In this document: positions 26,365 through 36,049 of the stretch, one piece after another
Layout: every line of letters begins with the position of its first letter
Numbering within the stretch: the stretch's first letter is position 1
The notes under the pieces: model-generated
Databases searched by the model: none
What the model was told of the DNA's origin: nothing
What the model saw: the letters and a program-made list of their open reading frames with translations, nothing else
Origin: Desulfomonilaceae bacterium
GTDB lineage: Bacteria > Desulfobacterota > Desulfomonilia > Desulfomonilales > Desulfomonilaceae
NCBI GenBank assembly: GCA_031082285.1
Contig: JAVHLK010000002.1
Span: 1 to 64,000 of the forward strand
Direction: 5' to 3'
DNA length: 64,000 bases
Position numbers and translations under genes: made by a program

Positions 26365-27942
26365 GTGCGACTTTCCCATATCGATCCGGCCTGGGATCTC
26401 ATCGTCATCGGCGGCGGGATAACCGGGGCCGGCGTGTTTCGTGAAGCGGCCCGATCGGGGCTGAAGGTCCTGTTGCTGGAAGGCAGGGACTTCTCCTGGG
26501 GCACGTCGAGCCGATCGGCAAAACTGGTTCACGGTGGATTGAGGTACCTCAAGGAGGGCCGGATACGCCTGACGCTCGAATCGGTCAGGGCTCGACAACG
26601 ACTGCTCGCGGAAGCCCCCGGGCTTGTTGAACCGTTGGAGTTTCTTATGCCCGTGTACGAGGGATACGGTCCCGGCAGGTGGGCACTGAAAGCCGGCCTC
26701 TCCGTGTATGATCTCATGGCGCACAAGAGGCAACACAAGTACTATCGGGCCGAGGAGTTTCTCCAATTGGTTCCTTGTATCAGAAGCGAAAACCTTTCCG
26801 GCGGATTTCGCTTCTTCGATGCCCAGGTCGATGATTGCAGGCTGGTCCTGCGCCTCATCAACGAAACCCCGGCGAACCGCGGAACCGCCTTGAACTACAC
26901 TGAGGTGAAGGAAATCCGTCGATTCTCCGGCGGAAGAGTCGACGGCGTCACCGCCAGGGACGCGGAAACGGGAACAACCAGGGAACTGTCGGCCCATGCA
27001 GTCATCAACGCCACCGGAGCCTGGGCCGAACGGCTTCATCCGTCTCCGGAGCCTCACCGGCACTTGAGACCACTGCGTGGAAGCCATCTTATCTTTCCCC
27101 AGGCAGTCCTTCCCGTCGATAGAGCAGTGAGTTTCATCCATCCATCGGACAAGAGACCGATCTACGCATTTCCTTGGGAAGGTGCCGTGCTGTTCGGCAC
27201 CACTGATGTGGATCATCGGGAAGATCTAAACGAGGAGCCTGCCATCACCCGAGAGGAAGCGGATTATCTGATGGATAGTCTGCATTTCTTCTTCCCCGAT
27301 CCGAGAGTGTCACTGGAGCACTGTATCTCCACATTTTCAGGAATCAGATCCGTATTGAGCGAAGGCAAACTGCCGCCGTCCCAGGAGTCGCGCGAACACG
27401 TGGTGTGGGCCGCCGACGGCCTGGTCACGGTGACCGGCGGTAAGCTGACCACTTTTCGGAAGTTGGCGTGGGACACTCTTGAGGCGGTTCGACCGTTTGT
27501 CGGAGGCGTCGCGGTATCGGGAAAAAGGGATCGCGTATTTTCGCCGTGGCCGGACTCTCCTCCCGGATCTCACGTCGACGGCCAAGAATGGCGGCGTCTC
27601 TGCGGAAGATATGGGGAGCAGGCAGCCGAACTCGTCCGACAATCGGACCCGGGTCTTCTTACTCCGATACCGGGAACCCGCACATTGTGGGCTGAACTGC
27701 CCTTTGTCGCGGAACGTGAGCAAGTGAGACACCTTGCGGATCTTCTCTTGAGACGAGTGCGGATCGGTCTGTTGACCCCCCTGGGGGGGGAGGCTCTTCT
27801 CGACGAGATTCAACGGTTATGTGAACCCACACTGTCGTGGGATACGAAACGTTGGGGTGAGGAGAGACAAATGTACCTCGAAATGTGGGGAAAAGCCTAC
27901 TCGGTACCCGGGGGATTTCCACATCGGCGTGAAGGGATGTGA
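26365..27942 (+). CDS. glpD: glycerol-3-phosphate dehydrogenase, FAD-dependent
   Basis: A 525-residue flavoprotein of the GlpD/GlpA family, which oxidises glycerol-3-phosphate to dihydroxyacetone phosphate at the membrane. The FAD motif is VIGGGITGAG (14-23), followed by GTSSRSAKLVHGGLRYL, the family signature. ATGAWAE and the C-terminal FGTTDVD and TVTGGKLTTFR motifs are also present. Translation starts at GTG 26365 behind AAGGAG. No glpF, glpK or glpB/C partner is adjacent. The neighbouring long spacers make it a single-gene unit. Confidence 0.88.
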   Translation: MRLSHIDPAWDLIVIGGGITGAGVFREAARSGLKVLLLEGRDFSWGTSSRSAKLVHGGLRYLKEGRIRLTLESVRARQRLLAEAPGLVEPLEFLMPVYEGYGPGRWALKAGLSVYDLMAHKRQHKYYRAEEFLQLVPCIRSENLSGGFRFFDAQVDDCRLVLRLINETPANRGTALNYTEVKEIRRFSGGRVDGVTARDAETGTTRELSAHAVINATGAWAERLHPSPEPHRHLRPLRGSHLIFPQAVLPVDRAVSFIHPSDKRPIYAFPWEGAVLFGTTDVDHREDLNEEPAITREEADYLMDSLHFFFPDPRVSLEHCISTFSGIRSVLSEGKLPPSQESREHVVWAADGLVTVTGGKLTTFRKLAWDTLEAVRPFVGGVAVSGKRDRVFSPWPDSPPGSHVDGQEWRRLCGRYGEQAAELVRQSDPGLLTPIPGTRTLWAELPFVAEREQVRHLADLLLRRVRIGLLTPLGGEALLDEIQRLCEPTLSWDTKRWGEERQMYLEMWGKAYSVPGGFPHRREGM

Positions 27943-28096
27943 AAGACCTGTTTCGTGGGCAGGCCCCCATGGCTTCATGCATCGCGAAGAGCGGGGGCGC
28001 TCGGGGTTTCAATACCTTGCAACGATTTCCTGCGTATCGGCCCAATTATCGGTCCTCTGTCCGGGAGGCTCCCGAAGTGGTCGTTCACACAACTAA

Positions 28097-28125
28097 TTGA
28101 CATAACTTAGCAAAAAGGCTATCGT
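28097..28125 (+). promoter_or_regulatory. sigma-70-type promoter for the second beta-barrel gene
   Basis: A perfect TTGACA (28097-28102) is followed after 17 bases by TATCGT (28120-28125), matching 4 of 6 at the -10. It lies about 90 bases before ATG 28216 in a locally AT-richer stretch. Confidence 0.5.
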
Positions 28126-28215
28126 GAAATTTGTGCACGTTTCGTCCGGCGCTGACTCGGGAAAGCCTTGACGGCCTTCCGGTGAGAAAAAAGGTCTTGG
28201 GAATGCGGGTGACGG

Positions 28216-29226
28216 ATGGTTCGTTACGGAGTCCTCTTTGGCGTTCTCCTCCTGCTTCCGGTCGTGGAATCGGTCCGTGCACAAGAAAGTCGCTCGATCC
28301 CGACGGCTTCCGCCGTGTCCGGAATGCCGTGGCCGAGCTGGATGGATTTGAAGAGAATCACCTATGCTCCGTCGTTCAAATTGGGCTATCAGCGCATGGG
28401 TATGAGTCTCAGTGCACCAATACCCTTCCGACTGTACGTGGACGGCGACGACACCTACACGAGCGATTCGGTCCAGCTCAAATTGCCGGACGTCAATTTG
28501 TGGATCGGGGAGGTCGGTATCGACGTCCGAGTCACCCCTGCGATGGTGCTGTACGTGAACGGGGCCGGAAACCTTCTCCAGAACCTCGTTCTTTCCCTGT
28601 CCGGACGATCCGCGGCCGGCGTCGACGAGTCCACGTGGAGGACTCATTCATTGACGTGGATGGAACTTGATGGAGGCATACGCTACCGTCTGGGGAGCCT
28701 TTTCGACGCGGCGGCGGGTGTGCGATGGGACCATTTCGATCTGACCGTAAGAGATCCCGACATCATGACCAAGGTGAACGTCGGCGCCTACCGAAACGTA
28801 AGTTTGCTTACCAGCGACGTTCTCAGCGGAGTGTGGATGCCTTATGTGGGGGGTGAACTGCGCTTTAAAGGTCTCAGGGCTACGCTGATCGGCGCCCCTT
28901 TTGCTCCTGTAATCCTTCGCGTTCGCACCCGATTGAGAGCCGACATCCTGCCCGCACACGATTTCCTGGGCGAGAGTGCCATGACCATGAAGAGCACCGC
29001 CATGTTTGCGGAAGCAAGGCTGGAATACGAGATTCACCTTGCGGAAAAGACCATGTTGAAGCTGTGGGGCAAAGGCGGTTGGCTCTCCGCTCGCGGCGGA
29101 GGGAGGCTCGAAAGCGGCTACGGTACCACGCATTCCGGATTGACCGTCGGCATCGGCAGCGATCGGCAACTGAGGTTCGGCAGGTTCACTCTTGGGGGTG
29201 GGATGGCATTGAACATCACTTTTTGA
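28216..29226 (+). CDS. outer-membrane beta-barrel protein of unknown function
   Basis: A 336-residue protein with a signal peptide (cleavage probably after SVRA, residue 22). The alternating hydrophobic/polar strands are typical of a barrel, and it ends in GGGMALNITF with a terminal Phe. It lacks the omptin DxDW and DxH residues of the barrel at 21794, so it is not the same enzyme. No family is recognised. It stands alone behind its own promoter. Function could be a pore, receptor or structural barrel. Confidence 0.7.
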   Translation: MVRYGVLFGVLLLLPVVESVRAQESRSIPTASAVSGMPWPSWMDLKRITYAPSFKLGYQRMGMSLSAPIPFRLYVDGDDTYTSDSVQLKLPDVNLWIGEVGIDVRVTPAMVLYVNGAGNLLQNLVLSLSGRSAAGVDESTWRTHSLTWMELDGGIRYRLGSLFDAAAGVRWDHFDLTVRDPDIMTKVNVGAYRNVSLLTSDVLSGVWMPYVGGELRFKGLRATLIGAPFAPVILRVRTRLRADILPAHDFLGESAMTMKSTAMFAEARLEYEIHLAEKTMLKLWGKGGWLSARGGGRLESGYGTTHSGLTVGIGSDRQLRFGRFTLGGGMALNITF

Positions 29227-29308
29227 GGTAAATACTCCGAAAGATACAGTCAATTACGAAAGCCGCGAAGAAGCATTCCGATGGCAAATGTGGTTCGGGC
29301 GCTTAAGG

Positions 29309-29338
29309 TTGACTGTTTATCCGAGTCTAACGTATGCT
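29309..29338 (+). promoter_or_regulatory. possible promoter for the AIM24 gene
   Basis: TTGACT (29309-29314) is followed after 18 bases by TATGCT (29333-29338). This is one mismatch in the -35 and two in the -10, located about 125 bases before ATG 29462. Plausible but not strong. Confidence 0.35.
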
Positions 29339-29461
29339 CTGAACGCGGGAACCAAATGAGCAGACTGCAATCCGGGGACAGTTAAGTTGACCGCCGGGCG
29401 AGGTGTTCGTTCTTAAGCAGCATCGGCAAGTCGTCAGAATCTCATTCAAGGAGTATCTTTC

Positions 29462-30433
29462 ATGCCCAGGAGGATCAGTATCCACGAATTGACTTCGGAT
29501 GTTCGAAGCGGAATGGGTTATTCCGCTCTCAGTCGCAAATACCGCGTTTCCCGTCAGAAGCTTGAGGAATTCTTGCAGAAATTGGTGGCCAAAGGTCTCC
29601 TCCAGGAGTCCGAGATAGCCGGCATTGCTCCTCACGCTCCTACGGCAATAATGGATGCGCCTCCTCAGGTCGCACCCCCATCGCGTGGAGGCGGAGATCC
29701 GACTCCGGCTCGCTCTCGCCTCCGGGCGGCACCTCGAAGGACCGGAGGGCCAAGCTATACGATCGCGGAATTTGTTAAGGCCACGGAACAGAACGATCGT
29801 GCGGAAGGACTTTTCGAGTTGGAAGGGGACCGCGTGCTCGAAATCAACCTCGACGGCACAGTTTGGACCAAGATGGGGTCCATGATCGCGTATGTGGGGA
29901 TCATCAAGTTCACCAGAGAGGGTGTGTTGGAGCACGGCGTGGGAAAGCTCTTCAAGAAGGCCGTCTCGGGAGAAGGCGCCCGGCTGACCAAGGCCGAAGG
30001 CAAGGGGACTCTCTACCTTGCAGACTCGGGCAAGAAGATATCCGTGCTGAAGCTTGACAATGATTCGATCTACGTCAACGGCAATGATGTTCTCGCGTTC
30101 GAAGACTCGATCCAGTGGGATATCAAACTGATGAAGAAGATCTCATCAATGCTTGCCGGAGGGTTGACCAACATTCGGCTCGAGGGTACGGGCATGGTCG
30201 CGGTCACGACTCACCACCAACCGTTGACTCTTCGGGTTACACCGGAGAGGCCGATAGTCACCGACCCCAATGCGACGGTGGCGTGGTCGGGGTCTCTGGA
30301 GCCGCAGCTGAAAACCGACGTATCGGTAAGGACTTTTCTGGGAAGAGGCAGTGGAGAATCGATCCAAATGCGGTTCGAGGGAACCGGCTTCGTCGTGATC
30401 CAGCCGTTTGAGGAAACTTATTTCCAGGGGTGA
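29462..30433 (+). CDS. AIM24-family protein with an N-terminal helical domain
   Basis: A 323-residue protein. Residues 1-50 form a small helical domain (IHELTSDVRSGMGYSALSRKY, then SRQKLEEFLQKLVAKGLL). A proline/arginine-rich linker (about 55-95) follows, then an AIM24/TIGR00266-type beta-rich domain (about 100-323) with GTVWTKMGSMIAYVG and GEGARLTKAEGKGTLYLAD. The AIM24 fold is widespread but of unclear biochemical role. The helical domain resembles the one at the start of the protein at 42856. It lies 22 bases before the D-2-hydroxyacid dehydrogenase gene, and co-transcription is likely. Confidence 0.78.
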   Translation: MPRRISIHELTSDVRSGMGYSALSRKYRVSRQKLEEFLQKLVAKGLLQESEIAGIAPHAPTAIMDAPPQVAPPSRGGGDPTPARSRLRAAPRRTGGPSYTIAEFVKATEQNDRAEGLFELEGDRVLEINLDGTVWTKMGSMIAYVGIIKFTREGVLEHGVGKLFKKAVSGEGARLTKAEGKGTLYLADSGKKISVLKLDNDSIYVNGNDVLAFEDSIQWDIKLMKKISSMLAGGLTNIRLEGTGMVAVTTHHQPLTLRVTPERPIVTDPNATVAWSGSLEPQLKTDVSVRTFLGRGSGESIQMRFEGTGFVVIQPFEETYFQG

Positions 30434-30455
30434 ACCGAGACCCGGGAGGGGAGAG

Positions 30456-31421
30456 ATGAAGGTACTCGTTACCGGCAAATTGCCTGATGAAATCATATCC
30501 ACACTGAATCAACGCCATGATGTCGTTGCCAACCGGTTCGACTTCCCCATGCCGCGAGAGGAAGTCATCGAACAGGTACGGGACAAGGACGGCCTTCTTT
30601 GCATGATCACCGACAGGATAGACGACGAATTGATGGAACAGGCTCCCGGCCTTCGGATGATCGCAAACTACGGCGTCGGGTACGACCACATCGATCTGGC
30701 ATCGGCCACTGCTCGGGGAATATGGGTCTCCAATACTCCGGGAGTACTTACGGATGCCACGGCCGAGGTTGCTCTTGCTCTGATCCTCTCCGTTGCCCGG
30801 CGCGTCGTGGAGGGCGACGCGATCGTCAGGACAGGAAAGTTCGGAAACTGGGCGCCTATGCTCTTTCTCGGCACGGAAGTTTCCGGTAAGACTCTGGGCA
30901 TTGTGGGCTTGGGCCAAATAGGCAAAGCGGTGGCTCGTCGTGCCGCCGGCTTCTCGATGCGCATCCTGTATCACAATCGTTCCAGAATCCCCGAGGACGA
31001 AGAGAAGGCATTGAACGCGACGTACGTGGATCTGAAAACGTTGTTGTCCGAGTCCGACTTCGTGAGTCTCCATGTATCGCTCAACGAGCAGAGCCGGCAT
31101 CTGATCGGCCCCGAGGAATTGAGACTGATGAAGCCCACCTCCTATCTTATCAATGTTTCGCGCGGACCGGTTATTGACGAAACCGCACTCGTGGCTGCGC
31201 TCCAAGATGGACGGCCGGCGGGAGCCGGGCTCGACGTGTACGAAAACGAACCGGAACAAGCTCCGGGTCTCACGGACCTTTCAAATGTCGTGCTGCTTCC
31301 CCATGTGGGAAGCGCCACCGTTGAAACCAGGAGAAGAATGGCTTCCCTGGCCGTGGAGAATCTCCTGCAGGGACTCGAGGGGACCCCTCCACCCAATCGC
31401 CTGAACTGCGGCTTCCGGTAA
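30456..31421 (+). CDS. D-isomer-specific 2-hydroxyacid dehydrogenase
   Basis: A 321-residue NAD(P)-dependent enzyme of the glyoxylate/hydroxypyruvate reductase branch. NAD-binding GIVGLGQIGKAVA starts near residue 148. The catalytic triad is readable: Arg in NVSRGPVID, Glu in YENEPEQAP and His in LLPHVGSAT. GGGAGGGGAGAG precedes ATG 30456. It could reduce glyoxylate or oxidise D-glycerate; substrate choice is not decidable here. It follows the AIM24 gene closely. Confidence 0.9.
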   Translation: MKVLVTGKLPDEIISTLNQRHDVVANRFDFPMPREEVIEQVRDKDGLLCMITDRIDDELMEQAPGLRMIANYGVGYDHIDLASATARGIWVSNTPGVLTDATAEVALALILSVARRVVEGDAIVRTGKFGNWAPMLFLGTEVSGKTLGIVGLGQIGKAVARRAAGFSMRILYHNRSRIPEDEEKALNATYVDLKTLLSESDFVSLHVSLNEQSRHLIGPEELRLMKPTSYLINVSRGPVIDETALVAALQDGRPAGAGLDVYENEPEQAPGLTDLSNVVLLPHVGSATVETRRRMASLAVENLLQGLEGTPPPNRLNCGFR

Positions 31422-31464
31422 GCAGTCACGATTCGCTCCGTGGAAGCTCGTTCACGGCCTTTCA

Positions 31465-31545
31465 TGAAGCATTGAGATCGCTTTCCCGCGGTCTGCGCGG
31501 AACTGCGCTCCTCGCAATGATGGGAGCGAGCGGTAGGAGCGTTGA
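31465..31545. repeat. dispersed repeat of the CTCCTCGCAATGA type
   Basis: The spacer after the dehydrogenase gene contains GAGATCGCTTTCCCGCGG and CTGCGCTCCTCGCAATGATG, then GGGAGCGAGCGGTAGGAGCG. A related block (GTTGCACTCCTCGCAATGACATC) occurs at 61412-61480. Such degenerate palindromic blocks are common intergenic repeats in environmental anaerobes. Confidence 0.5.
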
Positions 31546-31636
31546 GGAAGTGGGTTAGGATCGCCGCGAAATTCAAAGCGCGTCACTACAGTCGGCATCA
31601 GTCCAAGACGTGGAAAACGAACCATACGAGGTGATA

Positions 31637-32431
31637 ATGGAATGGGGGCTTTTCGTAGCCAAAAAGATCGTCAGTGCGCTGTTCTATCCTGTTGGGATCA
31701 CGTTGGCGCTTCTTGCAGCCGGCATTGCGGCCTCTTTGTGGAAGCCTCGCAGCAAGTTCGGCGTACTTCTCGTCACCGCGGGAGCATTGTGGCTCCTCGT
31801 CTCCTCAATGGGGATCTTCGGAACGTTGTTCGTCATGGGCCTTGAACGATCTGCGGGACCCTATGCCGATCCTCAGGAATTGGCGGCACGAGACGTGAAA
31901 TACATCGTCGTGCTGGGAGGTGGAATTCGAACCAATACGGTGGATCCTCTGGGAGCGGCCGATTGCGATTCATTCTTCAGGGTCATGGAAGGCATACGTC
32001 TCTGGAAAGGGATTCCCGGCGGCAAGCTCGTGGTATCAGGGGGCCGATTCTCTCCGGAAGACATAACAAGTGCCGAAGCCATGGCCTCGGTGGCACGCGG
32101 CCTGGGTGTGCCTTCGCAGGACATCATTGAGGAGACCCGTTCGCTGGACACCCTGGACGAAGCGAGGTTCCTCAAGCCGCTGTTGGGCACCAGTCGTTTC
32201 GCCTTGGTCACATCGGCATTGCACATGAATCGGTCCGTCAAGATCTTTCAGAGCTTGGGGATGAACCCCATCCCGGCTCCGGCGGATTTTCACGCGGCAG
32301 ACTTCCGATGGGGATTTGCATCGTTCCTTCCCGGCGCCAAGGGGATGCTCTTGACGCAGAGGGCAATTCATGAACACGTGGGCACGCTGTGGTTACGGAT
32401 CAGGAACCCCTTAGGGTCTGTCCCGAAATAA
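31637..32431 (+). CDS. YdcF/ElyC-family protein (DUF218)
   Basis: A 264-residue membrane-anchored protein: two hydrophobic segments at about 15-35 and 42-65, then a DUF218 domain facing the periplasm. Hallmarks are IVVLGGGI (near residue 95), LVVSGGRFS and the acidic ETRSLDTLDEA, with VTSALHMNRSV later. ElyC relatives affect envelope polysaccharide synthesis. GAGGTG about five bases before ATG 31637 supports the start over GTG 31610. It stands alone between two repeat-containing spacers. Confidence 0.85.
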   Translation: MEWGLFVAKKIVSALFYPVGITLALLAAGIAASLWKPRSKFGVLLVTAGALWLLVSSMGIFGTLFVMGLERSAGPYADPQELAARDVKYIVVLGGGIRTNTVDPLGAADCDSFFRVMEGIRLWKGIPGGKLVVSGGRFSPEDITSAEAMASVARGLGVPSQDIIEETRSLDTLDEARFLKPLLGTSRFALVTSALHMNRSVKIFQSLGMNPIPAPADFHAADFRWGFASFLPGAKGMLLTQRAIHEHVGTLWLRIRNPLGSVPK

Positions 32432-32974
32432 TTGTTACGTCTTTCCGGCTTCCTAGACCGGACTTGAAAGACCGGTCTACTCTCATACCGTCCCTCCGGG
32501 ACGTGCCGTGATTGTCGTGAATTGCGGGATTTTGCGACACTTTCTTTAGCGCCCAGGGTCCGCCTCGTCAATGGACGGGTCGCTCGCGGTATTCAATCGT
32601 CTCTTGGCACGAGATGCGGTTTCTTGATCCGCCGGCAGAAAAGAATACCGGCACAGAGGCCGACGATACCAAGACGGAGCCGGTCTCCGTCAATATGTCA
32701 GCGGACTTCCGCCGTCGGATACTAGATCTTCTTGCACCGCCATTGCCACGAATTGTGGTCTCCCGGATCCTTCATCGTAAGTTCGAATACGATCTCGTCT
32801 CCTTCGTTGCAATCCTGTGCTTCACAAGGAAGTAACCGCGATCCCCAGTGCGTCTTTCGTTCAAGCGGCGAAGTGCTGAACGAGATTTCCTCGTCAAAGA
32901 CGGCTCTGAAATAGAAACAGCAACCGTCTAAGCGTCCTCTTCGCTCCCTGCGCATCCCGCGGAAGGGTCTTGTA
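32432..32974. other. spacer with one doubtful small frame
   Basis: This stretch contains a possible hairpin near 32450-32485 (ACCGGACTTGAAAGACCGGT) just after the YdcF gene. It also holds a 77-codon frame on the minus strand (32722-32955) listed separately. The rest shows no repeat or RNA gene that I recognise. Confidence 0.35.
32722..32955 (-). CDS. doubtful small protein
   Basis: A 77-codon frame whose second half looks protein-like (LLPCEAQDCNEGDEIVFELTM, ending SWQWRCKKI) and carries four cysteines. The first dozen residues are arginine-rich and no ribosome site is visible at ATG 32955, so the true start may be internal or the frame may be a remnant. It lies 19 bases downstream of the PAS-SpoIIE phosphatase gene on the same strand, which would allow co-transcription. 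Confidence 0.35.
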   Translation of the reverse strand: MRRERRGRLDGCCFYFRAVFDEEISFSTSPLERKTHWGSRLLPCEAQDCNEGDEIVFELTMKDPGDHNSWQWRCKKI

Positions 32975-34204
32975 CTATTGAATCAGCACTTCTAGTATGG
33001 AAAAATCGTCGTCCAGTTCGTGAGACAAGTTCAAATCGACAACATGGCGCAACAGCTCGTCCAAGACGGGTTGGTTCGAGGACAGCTTGCGGGACATGAA
33101 CTCGACAAACCGGCCGAACCCCCACATTGCGCCGTTTTCCCCTTCGATCTCGAACACACCGTCACTGAATATGTAAAGGCGGCCGGGGCCGTCCAATTGA
33201 ACCATGTGTTTCTCAAAAGCCACATCCGGCATGCCTCCTATGAAGAGATTAGGCGTATGTAACGTACTCACTCGCGGATTGCCGTCCGACAGGCCGGTTG
33301 CCAGCAATGCCGGAGGGTGCCCTCCGCCCGAATAGACCAGAGTGCGGGACGATCTATTGTAGATTCCGTACCAGATCGTGAAATACATTCCATCCTGCTG
33401 TTCCATGGGGAAAGCTTCGTTCAGAGCGCTCAAGACCATGTCCGGCTGAGTGAAGTCGGCATCCTTGAGCGTGTGTGAACGCAGGACGTTGATCACCGTC
33501 ACCGAAAGCAGAGCAGCGCTGACGCCATGGCCGCACACATCGACGAGATACAGTGCAAAGTGATCTTTGTCCAGCCAGTGATGTCCAAACAAGTCCCCTC
33601 CCAGGGCGGCTGAAGGCTTGAATCTCCAATCCGTGCACACGGATCCATCCCGAATGGGCTCCGGAAGAAGCGTCCCCACGTACTTGGCGGCCTCGGCAAG
33701 GAGGCGGCGGGATTCGGCCAGGGCTTTCTCCAGTCCTTGCTGTGCGAGCTTTCGTTCCGTGATGTCTCGGGAAATACCCGTTATTCCTATGACGCGACCG
33801 TTCCCGTCGAAAATGGGCGACTTTATGGTCTCTATCCAGGTCTTGACGGGTTCCTTACGTACCAGGGTCTCCTCGATGCGTTTTTGCACGCCCGACTGCA
33901 TCACCTGTTCGTCGTCGCTCCGAAAGCGCTCTGCATGCTCTTTTCGCCAGAAATCGAAATCCGTCTTCCCGATTAAGACGTGCCGCGAGAAACCGCATGC
34001 TTTCTCAAAAGCCTTGTTCACCGCCAGAAACCGGCCCTCCTTGTCTTTGAGCCATGCCATGTCGGGAATATTGTCCAGGATGGCCTCTCGAGTAATGCGC
34101 GTCACGTGAAGAGAGGCTTCGGCTTGTTCTAATTCTTGGACGCGATGCTGCAATTCGGCCAGCTGCCGCATCAATTCTTGCGTGGATTCGTTCTCGTCGG
34201 TCAT
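32975..34204 (-). CDS. PAS domain-SpoIIE-type PP2C phosphatase
   Basis: A 409-residue signalling protein. An N-terminal coiled coil (about 1-35, QELMRQLAELQHRVQELEQAE) is followed by a PAS domain (about 38-160) ending DITERK, and then a SpoIIE/PP2C phosphatase domain (about 185-409). Metal-binding motifs of the phosphatase are GGDLFG, LVDVCGHGVSAAL, YSGGGHPPALL and FSDGVFE near the end. Such proteins dephosphorylate an anti-sigma-factor antagonist in partner-switching systems. No anti-sigma or STAS gene is adjacent. A longer start at 34315 is possible. Confidence 0.87.
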   Translation of the reverse strand: MTDENESTQELMRQLAELQHRVQELEQAEASLHVTRITREAILDNIPDMAWLKDKEGRFLAVNKAFEKACGFSRHVLIGKTDFDFWRKEHAERFRSDDEQVMQSGVQKRIEETLVRKEPVKTWIETIKSPIFDGNGRVIGITGISRDITERKLAQQGLEKALAESRRLLAEAAKYVGTLLPEPIRDGSVCTDWRFKPSAALGGDLFGHHWLDKDHFALYLVDVCGHGVSAALLSVTVINVLRSHTLKDADFTQPDMVLSALNEAFPMEQQDGMYFTIWYGIYNRSSRTLVYSGGGHPPALLATGLSDGNPRVSTLHTPNLFIGGMPDVAFEKHMVQLDGPGRLYIFSDGVFEIEGENGAMWGFGRFVEFMSRKLSSNQPVLDELLRHVVDLNLSHELDDDFSILEVLIQ

Positions 34205-34471
34205 TCGCGTGCTCACCCCGCAATCGAGTGTCCGGAGGCGCATGCGTTCCACGGACAACCTGCTGCGGTTGAGTCCGCCGGCAGCACCCCGTTCGCTCGA
34301 GAGTTGATTGTCCACACCGTGGAACCGCGGTCAAAAATACCGTTTGCGCAGCATCTCCCAATTACTCTTGGTCCCAAGTCCCGGTGCGCAATAGTCTCGC
34401 TGAGCCTGTTTAGTCGGTCCGCTCCTCCCAAAAGATACCGATACTGGTGCCGTTGCTGGGGCGCATCGGCA

Positions 34472-35908
34472 TCAGCTCTTTGGTTGCGGCTTCAATTGCA
34501 GGGACTTGTACTCGAGAAACTCCTCCAAGCCGGGACGGCCGTTTTCCCTGCCGTTGCCCGACTGCTTGTACCCCCCGAATGGGGCCTGAGGGTTAAACGG
34601 ACCGCCGTTGATATCGACCTGCCCGGTACGAATGCGTCGCGCGACTCGGACCGCCCTGTCCTCATCCTGCGACCATACCCCTCCTCCAAGGCCATAGATT
34701 GAGTCGTTTGCAATGCGTACGGCATCTTCCTCATCTTTGTACGTAATAATCGACAGGACCGGGCCGAAGATCTCCTCCTGCGCGATCGTCGCTTGACTAT
34801 CTACACGGCCGAATACGGTCGGCTTGACATACCAGCCCTTTTCAAGGTCGGCCGAGGCTTCCGGGCCTCCGCAGAGCAGCTCGGCTCCTTCTTCGATTCC
34901 CTTGCGGATGTAACTCCGCACCCGTTCGAGCTGGGTTTTGGACACGAGCGGCCCGAGCTTGCTGGTTTCCGCGAAGGGATCGCCGACGGTGTACTTCGCG
35001 GCCTCCGCTACGGCGAGTTGTGCCGCCTCCGCATACTTCGATTCGGGTACGAGCATTCGGGTATGCGCGCTGCAAGTCTGGCCCGAATTCAGGAAGCAGG
35101 CGCTCACCGTCCCTTTGACCGCGGCAGGGAGGTCGGCATCCTCGAGGATGACCGATGCGCTCTTGCCGCCCAGCTCCAACGTGACGCGTTTGACCGTTTG
35201 AGACGCCAACTCGTATATGCGCTTACCCGCGCGTGTCGAGCCGGTAAACGATACCAGATCGACCTCGGGATGGCCGACAAGAGCTTCGCCCACCAACGAA
35301 CCGTGCCCTGTGACGAGGTTGAATGCCCCATCGGGCAGACCCGCTGCCGCGATGATTTCCGCGAGGATAAACGCGTTGACGGGAGCGACCTTGGAAGGCT
35401 TGAGTACGACGGTACAGCCCGCGGCCAGAGCAGGGGCCACCTTGCAGGCGATTTGGTGCAAGGGATAGTTCCATGGGGTGATTGCGGCTACGACCCCTAC
35501 CGGTTCGCGCAGTACCAGGGAATTACCGATACGCTCCTCGAACGGGAAATCAGGCAGGATCTTTGCCATCGTGCCAAAGCTCATAAGCGGCAAGCCTGCC
35601 TGGATCTTCGTCGCCAACTTGACGGGCATCCCGACTTCCATGGCGATCGTTTGGCCGATCTCGTCGGCACGTTCCTTCAATCCATCCCGGATTTTTTTCA
35701 GCAACGCGGCTCGTTCGGTCACTGAAGTCGCGGCCCAATCTTGGAAAGCCCCGCGAGCTGCACGGACGGCCCGATCGGCATCCTCTACCGTGCCGTCGGG
35801 GACCTTTGCCATGACTTCTTCGGTTGAACTGCAGATCACATCAATCGTTCCCGTCCCCGTGGACGGCACCCATCGCCCGTCAATATATAACTTGTCTCGA
35901 ACCTGCAT
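34472..35908 (-). CDS. NAD(P)-dependent aldehyde dehydrogenase
   Basis: A 478-residue member of the aldehyde dehydrogenase superfamily, full length. NAD-binding [15 protein letters not shown] is near residue 220, the general-base Glu is in VTLELGGKS, the catalytic Cys in [11 protein letters not shown], and [11 protein letters not shown] is the late signature. It lies 141 bases behind the acyl-CoA synthetase gene on the same strand. The pair could take an aldehyde to an acid and then to its CoA ester. A ribosome site (GGGAGG) precedes the ATG. Confidence 0.92.
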   Translation of the reverse strand: MQVRDKLYIDGRWVPSTGTGTIDVICSSTEEVMAKVPDGTVEDADRAVRAARGAFQDWAATSVTERAALLKKIRDGLKERADEIGQTIAMEVGMPVKLATKIQAGLPLMSFGTMAKILPDFPFEERIGNSLVLREPVGVVAAITPWNYPLHQIACKVAPALAAGCTVVLKPSKVAPVNAFILAEIIAAAGLPDGAFNLVTGHGSLVGEALVGHPEVDLVSFTGSTRAGKRIYELASQTVKRVTLELGGKSASVILEDADLPAAVKGTVSACFLNSGQTCSAHTRMLVPESKYAEAAQLAVAEAAKYTVGDPFAETSKLGPLVSKTQLERVRSYIRKGIEEGAELLCGGPEASADLEKGWYVKPTVFGRVDSQATIAQEEIFGPVLSIITYKDEEDAVRIANDSIYGLGGGVWSQDEDRAVRVARRIRTGQVDINGGPFNPQAPFGGYKQSGNGRENGRPGLEEFLEYKSLQLKPQPKS

Positions 35909-36049
35909 GAATGTAACCCTCCCATAGAAACAGTGATTAGCTTGACCCGACCGGCGAGCTCGCCTGCCGGAACTTCAGACTCAATGCCGTGCGTCGGTCG
36001 TTCGCAACTCAACCGGGGCGGTGTCGACGTTCGACCCTCAGATCGAACG

